A stretch of DNA of 33,665 nucleotides, taken from the NCBI GenBank assembly GCA_009691805.1, contig SIAK01000022.1:1-33665 (forward strand), in the 5' to 3' direction. Positions 24,478-31,624 of this stretch are shown one piece after another (positions within the stretch are counted from its first letter, which is position 1; every line of letters begins with the position of its first letter). Under the pieces are notes generated by a model. That model did no database searches. It worked only from the letters and a program-made list of their open reading frames with translations, and was not told the DNA's origin. The position numbers and the translations under genes were made by a program. This stretch comes from Phycisphaerales bacterium (lineage in GTDB: Bacteria > Planctomycetota > Phycisphaerae > Phycisphaerales > SM1A02).

Positions 24478-25191
24478 ATGAAACGCATCCGACTCGACAT
24501 TCTCGCCATCGCCATCGTTGGACTCGCCGTCCTCTGGCCCCCTGCGCTCAACTACATCACGCAGCGCAACGCCTCGCCTGCAACGGCACCGAGTGCGCGC
24601 ATCGGCACGATTGATCTTGAAAAGGTCTACAACTCCATCGATGCGTACAAGAGCAAACTCGAAGCGATCAAGGTCGTGGAAGAGAACTTGAAGGCGCAAG
24701 CAGAGACGCAACAAGCGGGCATCAAGGATCTCGAAGCAGAGTTCGAGAGCTACCAACCAGGCAGCGAAGCGCAGTTGAAGTCCATGACGCAGTTACAGAA
24801 TGCGGTCGGCGAATTGCGCGCGCTCCAAGTGTTTGCACAAAACAAGATTGAGGCGATGCAAGCGCGCGCATTGCGAGACGCGTATCTGCTCGTGAAGGAC
24901 GCGACGAAGCGATTTGCAGAGAAGGAATCGTTCGATTACGTCATGCTCGACGATTCGATTCCACAAATGGAATCCTCGAACTCCAAGCAAATGCTCGCGC
25001 AAATCAGCGCGCGCCGATTCCTATTCGCGACTCCTGCGAACGACATCACTGCGCAACTCGTTGCGATGTTGAACGTCGAATTCAAAGCCGCAGGCGCCGC
25101 TGCCACGCAAGCGCCCACCACGCCCACCGCTCCAGTCGCTGCACCGACAGCGCCCGCTGCAACAACGAGCGGAGCGCCGACGGGTGGCTAA
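24478..25191 (+). CDS. OmpH/Skp-like periplasmic chaperone (paralogue 3)
   Basis: This 237-residue paralogue of the preceding gene has an N-terminal hydrophobic segment (about 7-28), the opening IGTIDLEKVYNSIDAYKSKL, a coiled-coil middle and FAEKESFDYVMLDDSIP. The last 35 residues are Ala/Thr/Pro repeats, a probable flexible tail. Tandem Skp-like genes suggest divided labour or a hetero-oligomer, which is inference. The gene ends eight bases inside the start of lpxD (overlap 25184-25191), so the two are probably coupled in translation. Confidence 0.8.
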   Translation: MKRIRLDILAIAIVGLAVLWPPALNYITQRNASPATAPSARIGTIDLEKVYNSIDAYKSKLEAIKVVEENLKAQAETQQAGIKDLEAEFESYQPGSEAQLKSMTQLQNAVGELRALQVFAQNKIEAMQARALRDAYLLVKDATKRFAEKESFDYVMLDDSIPQMESSNSKQMLAQISARRFLFATPANDITAQLVAMLNVEFKAAGAAATQAPTTPTAPVAAPTAPAATTSGAPTGG

Positions 25192-26230
25192 GCGTCCGCA
25201 GACCGCACAGGACATCGCGACGCTCGTCGGCGGCGTGCTTGAGGGAGATGGCGCAAGTGTCGTCACAGGACTTGCATTCGTGCATGACGCGTCGGCTGGC
25301 GATGTGACGTTTGTTGGTGATCCACGGCACGCACGCATGATCGCCGCGAGCCGCGCGACGATTTTCATCCTCAAGCAAGATCTCGTGTGCAGCGAAGAAG
25401 CGCGCGCAAATCGCGTCTTGATTCGCGTGCAAAATGCAGATCACGCGATGCTCCGCGTCCTGCGCGCATTTGAGACTCCGAGCGAAGTTCCGTCGATCGG
25501 CGTGCACGCGCTCGCCAACGTCCACCCCACCGCGATGGTCGATGCCACCGCGCGCATCGACGCGTTTGTTTCCATCGGCGCGCGAACTTCGATCGGCAAA
25601 CACACCGTCTTGAAGAGTGGCGTGCATATCTACGAAGACGTCATCGTCGGTGATGATTGCGTGCTCCACAGCAACGTCGTCCTCCGTGAGCGCACGCGCC
25701 TCGGACATCGCGTGATCTTGCACTCGAGCGTCAGCATCGGCACGGACGGCTTCGGTTATCTCCCCGATCCCGCGAACAATGGCATCGCGAAAGTTCCGCA
25801 TCTCGGTCATGTCGACCTTGGAGATGACGTTGAGATTGGCGCGAGCACCTGCATCGACCGCGGCAAGTTCGGAGCGAGCTCGGTGGGCGCGATGACGAAG
25901 ATCGACAACCTCTGTCAGATCGGTCACAACGTGCGAATCGGCCGCGGATGCGTGATTTCAGGACTTACAGGCATCGCTGGAAGCACCACGATTGGCGATG
26001 GTTGCCGCATCGGCGGAGGCTGCAAGATCCGCGATCACCGCACAATCGGCAATGGAGTGAGCCTCGCGGGCGACTCGGGAGTCATGCACGACATTCCCGA
26101 TGGTGCGACCTGGGGCGGAAATCCTGCACAGGAAATCAAAGCCGCTTTGCGAGAGATGGTGTTGATCCGTAAACTGCCTGAGTGGCATCAAATGTTCAAG
26201 CATCTCGTCGATCCGCCGAAGGCACCCTGA
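25184..26230 (+). CDS. lpxD: UDP-3-O-acylglucosamine N-acyltransferase LpxD
   Basis: LpxD adds the second hydroxyacyl chain to UDP-3-O-acylglucosamine in lipid A synthesis. The 348-residue protein has the N-terminal uridine-binding domain, with the segment DASAGDVTFVGDPRH. A left-handed parallel beta-helix of hexapeptide repeats follows, then a C-terminal helix. The catalytic base is His248 in CQIGHNVRIG. GTDGFGY is another family signature. The start is GTG 25184, supported by GGAG (25171-25174) nine bases upstream. It overlaps the upstream ompH-like gene by eight bases. A long in-frame candidate for lpxC-fabZ begins 49 bases before its stop. Confidence 0.95.
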   Translation: MAKRPQTAQDIATLVGGVLEGDGASVVTGLAFVHDASAGDVTFVGDPRHARMIAASRATIFILKQDLVCSEEARANRVLIRVQNADHAMLRVLRAFETPSEVPSIGVHALANVHPTAMVDATARIDAFVSIGARTSIGKHTVLKSGVHIYEDVIVGDDCVLHSNVVLRERTRLGHRVILHSSVSIGTDGFGYLPDPANNGIAKVPHLGHVDLGDDVEIGASTCIDRGKFGASSVGAMTKIDNLCQIGHNVRIGRGCVISGLTGIAGSTTIGDGCRIGGGCKIRDHRTIGNGVSLAGDSGVMHDIPDGATWGGNPAQEIKAALREMVLIRKLPEWHQMFKHLVDPPKAP

Positions 26231-27582
26231 CCGCTGTCGGAAGCACTGCGCTCGCAGCTCCCGCCCTCGAGCGACAGCGCACGATTGCGCGCCCCGTCAC
26301 CGTTCGCGGCAAAGGCTTGATGCTCGGCATCGATGCGACGATCGTCATTCAACCAGCACCCGCGCACTCGGGCATCACCTTCGTGCGCACTGATCTCAAG
26401 CCACCAGTTCGCATTCCTGCGACGGTTGAGCATGTCACGCCGCGCCCGCGTCGCACGGTGTTGAAGGTCGGCGATGCGTCGATCGAAACGGTGGAGCATC
26501 TGCTCAGTGCGTTGATGGGCATGCGCGTGGACAACGCGACGATTGAAATCGACGGTCCCGAAGTTCCCTGCGGCGATGGCAGTTCCGCAATCTTCGCGGA
26601 ACCCATTCTTGAAGCGGGTTTCATCGAACAAGACGCTCCGCGCAAGATCTTCAAACTGCGCGAGCCGATCATGATCGAAGAAGGCGAAGGCATGATCGCC
26701 GCGATGCCGTATGAAGATGTGGGCATGCGCATCGTGTATGACCTCGACTACGGCGTGAAGCGTTCGCGCATTCGGCATCAAACGTGCTCGTTCAATCTTG
26801 GCAGCGGCGACTATCTCGCCGAAATCTCGCCTTGTCGCACTTTCGCGCTCAAAGAAGAAGCACAAGCATTGCAAGAAGCTGGTCTCTGCAAGCATCTCGG
26901 CCCACGTGACATTCTCGTCATCGGTGATGATGGCGAACCGATCGACAATCGCTATCGCTTCGATGATGAACCCGTGCGTCACAAAGTGCTCGACGTGATC
27001 GGTGATCTTTCGCTTGTTGGATGTCCCGTGCAGTGCCGCATCCTCGCGGTGCGTTCAGGGCACGGACTTAATCGCAAACTCGGTCTGAAGATCCGTGAGC
27101 AGATGCTCGCTGCGGACATGAAGAAGACGATGATCGAAGGTCGCGTGATGGACATCCGATCGATCCAGAAACTCATGCCGCATCGCTACCCGATGCTCTT
27201 GGTGGATCGCGTGATTGAGGTCGACGGAACTCGCCGCGCGGTCGGCATCAAGAACGTCACCATCAACGAACCGTTCTTCCAAGGGCACTATCCGGGAACC
27301 CCGATCATGCCTGGTGTGCTGCTTGTTGAAGCGATGGCCCAATTGGGTGGGCTCCTCCTCTCCACCGTGCTCGAACACACAGGAAAAGTAGCCATTTTGC
27401 TCTCGATTGACCGAGTAAAACTTCGCAAGCCTGTCGTTCCCGGAGATCAGGTTGTGCTCGAAGCTGAGAACATTCGCGCGACAGCGCGCACAGGGCATCT
27501 GAAGTGCCGCGCAAAGGTCGGAGATAAGATTGCAGCCGAGGCGGAACTTCGGTTTATGATGGTCGACCCCGATATTGAGTAG
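26182..27582 (+). CDS. lpxC-fabZ: Bifunctional LpxC deacetylase / FabZ dehydratase fusion
   Basis: Residues of about 32-315 are LpxC, the zinc deacetylase that commits UDP-3-O-acyl-GlcNAc to lipid A. Its zinc ligands are His106 (TVEHLLSAL), His267 and Asp271 (RHKVLDVIGD), and His294 lies in SGHGLN. Residues of about 320-466 are FabZ, the 3-hydroxyacyl-ACP dehydratase, with catalytic His369 (GHYPGTPIMPG) and Glu383 (VEAMAQ). Such fusions are known in Bacteroidetes and join two enzymes that compete for hydroxyacyl-ACP. The start is unsure. GTG 26182 adds about 30 residues and overlaps lpxD by 49 bases without a visible ribosome-binding site. The only nearer candidate is CTG 26227, which overlaps the lpxD stop. 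Confidence 0.93.
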   Translation: MASNVQASRRSAEGTLTAVGSTALAAPALERQRTIARPVTVRGKGLMLGIDATIVIQPAPAHSGITFVRTDLKPPVRIPATVEHVTPRPRRTVLKVGDASIETVEHLLSALMGMRVDNATIEIDGPEVPCGDGSSAIFAEPILEAGFIEQDAPRKIFKLREPIMIEEGEGMIAAMPYEDVGMRIVYDLDYGVKRSRIRHQTCSFNLGSGDYLAEISPCRTFALKEEAQALQEAGLCKHLGPRDILVIGDDGEPIDNRYRFDDEPVRHKVLDVIGDLSLVGCPVQCRILAVRSGHGLNRKLGLKIREQMLAADMKKTMIEGRVMDIRSIQKLMPHRYPMLLVDRVIEVDGTRRAVGIKNVTINEPFFQGHYPGTPIMPGVLLVEAMAQLGGLLLSTVLEHTGKVAILLSIDRVKLRKPVVPGDQVVLEAENIRATARTGHLKCRAKVGDKIAAEAELRFMMVDPDIE

Positions 27583-27603
27583 ATCTGCGATTTTCACTTT
27601 TTC

Positions 27604-28464
27604 ATGACGCGCATTCACGCCACCGCCATCATCGATCCAACTGCCGAGCTCGCCTCGACGGTTGAAGTTGGCCCGTGGTGTGTTGTTGGTCCCAACGTCA
27701 CGCTGGGTGAGCATTGCGTCCTGCGCAGCCACGTCATCATCGAGTGCAACGCGCGCTTTGGAGAGGGCAACTTGCTCTTTCCATTCTCCGTGCTTGGCGG
27801 CACTCCGCAAGATCGCAAGTTCCGAGGCGAAGAAACTTGGCTGCACGTCGGCAATGGCAATCACGTGCGCGAGCACGTCACGATGCATCGCGGCACGAAG
27901 AATGGAGGCGGCACGACTTCGATCGGTCACCGCAATCTGTTCATGGTCGGCGTGCACGTCGCGCACGATTGCCAACTGCAAGATGAAATCACGATTGCGA
28001 ATGAAGTGATGCTCGCGGGACACGTGCACGTCGAGACCGGCGCAAACATCGGCGGAGGCGCGGCATTCCATCACTTCGTCACGGTGGGTTCTTGCGCACT
28101 CGTGGGTGGGTTCGCGCGCTGCTCCAAAGACATTCCTCCGTTTCTCATTGTCGAAGGCATGCCCGCTCAAGTGCGCGGACACAATCACGTGCAGATGACC
28201 CGCCGCGGATTCACCGCCGATGAAATTGACGCGGTGAAGCAGGTCTACAAGCGGATCTTCCGTGAGACAGGCGGCACCGTGGCTGAAAAGATTATCGAAT
28301 TGCGCCTCAAGTTTCCCAACGTGAAACCTGTCGCCGCGCTCTGCGATTCGCTACAAGCAAGCGCGAGTGGCGTGCACGGTCGGGCGCTCGAAAAATTGCG
28401 CTCCGATGACAAACTTGCCGCGCATGGCTCGGGAATCCCGTTTCCACAAAATCCGCTGCCCTGA
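27604..28464 (+). CDS. lpxA: UDP-N-acetylglucosamine O-acyltransferase LpxA
   Basis: LpxA performs the first step of lipid A synthesis, moving a hydroxyacyl chain from ACP to UDP-GlcNAc. The 286-residue protein is a hexapeptide-repeat beta-helix. It has GGTPQDRKFRGEETWLHVGN, VREHVTMHRGT and the catalytic His121 in HVAHDCQLQDE. A helical C-terminal domain follows, with EIDAVKQVYKRIFRE. The length is slightly above the usual 262 because of a C-terminal extension. It starts 21 bases after lpxC-fabZ. With lpxD and lpxC-fabZ it completes the three-step entry into lipid A within one cluster. Confidence 0.96.
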   Translation: MTRIHATAIIDPTAELASTVEVGPWCVVGPNVTLGEHCVLRSHVIIECNARFGEGNLLFPFSVLGGTPQDRKFRGEETWLHVGNGNHVREHVTMHRGTKNGGGTTSIGHRNLFMVGVHVAHDCQLQDEITIANEVMLAGHVHVETGANIGGGAAFHHFVTVGSCALVGGFARCSKDIPPFLIVEGMPAQVRGHNHVQMTRRGFTADEIDAVKQVYKRIFRETGGTVAEKIIELRLKFPNVKPVAALCDSLQASASGVHGRALEKLRSDDKLAAHGSGIPFPQNPLP

Positions 28465-28615
28465 TCACAAACCTGCACCCGCGAGAATGCTGCAACGCTG
28501 GCTCGACGAATTGCCTGACTTCTGCCACGGATTCGCGTCACAATCCCCTCCATTTCGCGTTTCCAAGGTGATCTCGAACGGCTGAACTGCCGATCTTCCG
28601 ACTCCCCTTCCCCTT

Positions 28616-29224
28616 ATGCGTGTACTTCTCGATGACATCGATACTGGACTCTCGCCCGCGAACATTGCGGATGCGCTTGCCGATGCTGCGCGTCTCGCGG
28701 AGTCCGCGGGTCGCATGGTGGTAGACGTGTATGTCGACGGCGTGCATTGGCAAGAAGAAGACTTCGATTCTGCGACGCTGGTCCAGCGCAGCGCGAGCGA
28801 AGTGCGATTCACGACCGCCTGCCCGAAGGAATTGCTGCGCGAAACTTTTCTCCATGCCGCCGAAGCCGTACTCAACGCCGATGAGCAGCAACGCGCCGCG
28901 GCGAAACTTCTGCAAGAAGATCGCGCGACCGAGGCGTATGCCGCGCTGCTTGACGCGCTCAATACCTGGAGTCACGTTCAGAGCGCGATCGCGCAAGGAC
29001 TTTCACTCGGCATCGTGACGCGTGAACGAGCGGAAACGGCGGGCATTTCCATCGACACCGCATTGCAATCGCTCGAATCACAATTGCAAACACTCAAGCT
29101 TGCGATGAGTCGACAGGATCATGTCGCCGTAAGCGACTGTTTGCTGTATGAATTCCCCATGACCACTCGACTCTTCGCGACGATGCTCGCGGAGTTTGCC
29201 GAGCTTTCCACGCAAGTCGCGTGA
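28616..29224 (+). CDS. Unknown protein, 202 residues, downstream of lpxA
   Basis: I do not recognise this family. There is no signal peptide or transmembrane segment. The N-terminal part (1-75) looks alpha/beta with a short hydrophobic strand (MVVDVYVDGVHW). The rest is mostly helical, with heptad-like Leu/Ala spacing around 95-175. The gene is separated from lpxA by 151 bases with no clear terminator and is followed 22 bases later by another unknown gene on the same strand, so the two are probably cotranscribed. Its start ATG follows a pyrimidine-rich stretch, as at several genes here. Confidence 0.65.
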   Translation: MRVLLDDIDTGLSPANIADALADAARLAESAGRMVVDVYVDGVHWQEEDFDSATLVQRSASEVRFTTACPKELLRETFLHAAEAVLNADEQQRAAAKLLQEDRATEAYAALLDALNTWSHVQSAIAQGLSLGIVTRERAETAGISIDTALQSLESQLQTLKLAMSRQDHVAVSDCLLYEFPMTTRLFATMLAEFAELSTQVA

Positions 29225-29246
29225 AACGGAGATTGTTTTTTCTTCT

Positions 29247-29969
29247 ATGACCGCAGCCCGCATGAGCCCCAACACGTCGATGCTTGCAAAGGCTGAACGA
29301 GCGCTCTCGCGCCATCAATGGTTCGAAGCGGAGCGACTCGCGCTCAAAGCGCTCGAGCTTGCGCGTGTGGCGCGTGCGTTCGATGAGATGGCGCGCATCA
29401 TCCTGCCGCTGCAAGAAACACGTCGTCAACGCATGCAGGTTGCCGCTGCACTTGGCAAGGTGACGATCGTCAAAGAGAGCGTCGCGGAAGACACGAAGAT
29501 CAGCGCAGGCTGCTACCTCGTGCAACCGCCCGCCGTCGGTGCAGATGCGCGACGACTGCGACTCGCACTCCTCGAACGCGACGCTCCTTCACTGGTCTTG
29601 TGCCGAGAGCCAAAGACTTCGATGGGACTCTGCCCGATCGTGAGCATCGGACAGGTCACGATTCGCACACGCATCGATCCACCGAAGAATTGGGATAAGC
29701 CTTCCTTCTCGTGGTATCTCGCGGCGCTCGAGCAACTCGGCGACGCGGCGATTGCATCGATCGATCGCGGCATCGAACCTGTGCGACAAGTCGATGCGCT
29801 CTTGCAGTGCCTCGATTCGCATCCTGATCACGAAAAATTGCATCAAGCACTCGCGGATGCGTGCAAACTTGCCGCGCGCGAAGATCGCCGCATCGCGGAG
29901 TTGCCGCCTTCGCGCCGTCGCGCCGCGGCGAGCGCACTCGATCAACCGAGCGTCGACGAAGACGATTGA
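29247..29969 (+). CDS. Unknown protein with a TPR-like helical N-terminus
   Basis: I cannot assign a function. Residues of about 10-50 (LAKAERALSRHQWFEAERLA) form a helix pair resembling a tetratricopeptide unit. A middle part follows with CYLVQPPAV and GLCPIVSIGQVTIRTRIDPP, probably beta, then a long charged helical end with an acidic tip. ATG 29247 is the best start; ATG 29262 is possible, and a TTG at 29196 would overlap the preceding gene. It lies 22 bases after that gene and 21 bases before the M24 peptidase. The context hints at an envelope or housekeeping accessory protein. Confidence 0.6.
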   Translation: MTAARMSPNTSMLAKAERALSRHQWFEAERLALKALELARVARAFDEMARIILPLQETRRQRMQVAAALGKVTIVKESVAEDTKISAGCYLVQPPAVGADARRLRLALLERDAPSLVLCREPKTSMGLCPIVSIGQVTIRTRIDPPKNWDKPSFSWYLAALEQLGDAAIASIDRGIEPVRQVDALLQCLDSHPDHEKLHQALADACKLAAREDRRIAELPPSRRRAAASALDQPSVDEDD

Positions 29970-29990
29970 GATACTGCTACGCTTTCGCGC

Positions 29991-31142
29991 ATGACGCTGT
30001 TGCATGCCACCGTGATGGCGGGACTCCCCACCACGAACCTCTCGCTGTATCGAGAAATCCGCTTCAAAGTAGGCGACCCCACCGCACTGCTCTTGCTTCC
30101 GAAAGCGGACGGCGGCGTCGAACGATTGCTGCTCATTCGTGATATCGAAATGGATCGCGCGCGCAAACTCGCGCGCGTTGATCGCGTGACCTGTGCAGCG
30201 GAGTATGAACCTGCAGGAGGACTCTCCGGTGATCGTGAGACCGCAACTGCGCAAGCTGTTGCAGAATGTCTGCGTCGGGCTGGCACGAAGACCGTGCGCG
30301 CAGATCGAAGTCTTCCGCTCATCTACGCGCACTTCATCCAACTCGCAGGAATGCAACTCGTGTGCGACACGGAACTCGGCGTGCTCGCGCGCCGTTCGAA
30401 GGACGCCCAAGAACTCGCATGGCTTCGCGAAGCACAACACGCAACCGAACGCGCGATGCAATTTGCGTGCGAGCTGATCGCAAACGCAAGCGCTGCAAAG
30501 GATGGCAGTTTGCAACACGATGGCGCAACACTCACATCGGATGCGCTGCGTGCCTTGATCGATGTCTTGCTCCTGCGCGAAGGCTATGACAATCCAAATT
30601 CAATCGTCGCATGCGGTGCACAAGGCGCAGATTGTCATGATCATGGTTCGGGCGTACTGCGCACGGAACAACCAATCATCGTCGACATCTTTCCGCGCAG
30701 TAAGAAGACGCTCTACAGCGGCGACATGACGCGCACGGTCGTGCATGGCGCGATTGATCCACTCGTCGCAAAGATGCACGCAGCGGTGGTCGAAGCGAAG
30801 CGCGCCGCAACTGCCGCGGTGCAACCTGGAGTCACCGGAGACGCTGTGAACGCAGCAACGCTCGCGTCACTCGCACGCGCAGGTTTTCAATTTGGACAAC
30901 CGACAACTTCACGCGTTCCGGTGATGAGTCACGGCACCGGTCACGGCATCGGACTTGAAGTGCACGAGCCGCCACTACTCGCACCCAAAGCACCAGCGCT
31001 TGTCGAAGGCGACGTGCTAACGATTGAACCTGGTCTCTACGCACTCGATGTCGGAGGAGTGCGCGTCGAAGACATGGTGGCAGTCACCGCCACAGGCTCC
31101 GACAACTTCAACACCCTGCCCGAAGAACTCCACTGGCGCTAA
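29991..31142 (+). CDS. M24-family metallopeptidase (Xaa-Pro aminopeptidase-like)
   Basis: The 383-residue protein has an N-terminal creatinase-like domain and a pita-bread catalytic domain. All five metal ligands are visible. They are Asp232 (IVDIFPR), Asp245 (GDMTRT), the His of GTGHGIGLEVHE, the Glu of TIEPGLY and the Glu of GVRVEDMVAV. Enzymes of this type remove N-terminal residues, often before proline, in the cytoplasm; no signal peptide is present. TACGCT (29978-29983) ends seven bases before the ATG and may give a leaderless transcript. The gene is followed by the tandem repeat array rather than a simple terminator. Confidence 0.87.
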   Translation: MTLLHATVMAGLPTTNLSLYREIRFKVGDPTALLLLPKADGGVERLLLIRDIEMDRARKLARVDRVTCAAEYEPAGGLSGDRETATAQAVAECLRRAGTKTVRADRSLPLIYAHFIQLAGMQLVCDTELGVLARRSKDAQELAWLREAQHATERAMQFACELIANASAAKDGSLQHDGATLTSDALRALIDVLLLREGYDNPNSIVACGAQGADCHDHGSGVLRTEQPIIVDIFPRSKKTLYSGDMTRTVVHGAIDPLVAKMHAAVVEAKRAATAAVQPGVTGDAVNAATLASLARAGFQFGQPTTSRVPVMSHGTGHGIGLEVHEPPLLAPKAPALVEGDVLTIEPGLYALDVGGVRVEDMVAVTATGSDNFNTLPEELHWR

Positions 31143-31177
31143 CGAATCGCCGAAGAAAAAGTTTGACCGCGCAAACA

Positions 31178-31624
31178 CTCAACTACGCGCTCAACTACCG
31201 ACGGAGTCGGTGAGGGGATCAAAGACTGAAGTGCACGCAAGAATTCAACCGTTCGCGATTCACTCGCGACGGTTGAGTCGAAAGCGACCGCGCAATTTGT
31301 CCGCGCTGCGCGGAAAATTGTGCGCGAGCGCTCAACTACGTGACGGAGTCGGTGAGGGGATCAAAGACTGAAGTGCACGCAAGAATTCAGGCGTCTGCGA
31401 TTCACTCGCAGCGCCTGAGTCGAAAGCGACCGCGCAATTTGTCCGCGCTGCGCGGAAAATTGTGCGCGAGCGCTCAACTACGTGACGGAGTCGGTGAGGG
31501 GATCAAAGACTGAAGTGCACGCAAGAATTCAACCGTTCGCGATTCACTCGCGACGGTTGAGTCGAAAGCAAGCGACGAAATTTGTCCGCGCTGCGCGGCA
31601 AATTTCGCGCTTGCGCTCAACTAC
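31178..31624. repeat. Three-unit tandem repeat with covarying hairpins
   Basis: Units of 141, 142 and 143 bp (31190-31330, 31331-31472, 31473-31615) follow head to tail. They are flanked by two partial copies of CTCAACTACGCG (31178 and 31616). Each unit has a near-identical first part and then two hairpins. Hairpin A (31245-31276, 31387-31418, 31529-31560) has a 13-bp stem with one bulged T and the constant loop TTCAC. Hairpin B centres on CCGCGC-T-GCGCGG. In hairpin A of unit 2, four base pairs differ from units 1 and 3 and all four are compensated. The array fills the gap between the convergent M24 peptidase and ettA. No convincing protein is encoded. Confidence 0.85.

Noticed and set aside
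31241-31281. Integron attC-like site: ATTCAAC and GTTGAGT flank hairpin A in units 1 and 3 and fit the RYYYAAC/GTTRRRY core pattern
   Set aside because: Unit 2 has ATTCAGG and CCTGAGT in the same places, which breaks the required core. The spacing is shorter than attC sites, and no integron integrase or cassette genes are present.
31178-31624. CRISPR array
   Set aside because: The repeat period is about 142 bp with conserved sequence throughout. There are no short repeats with unique spacers and no cas genes.
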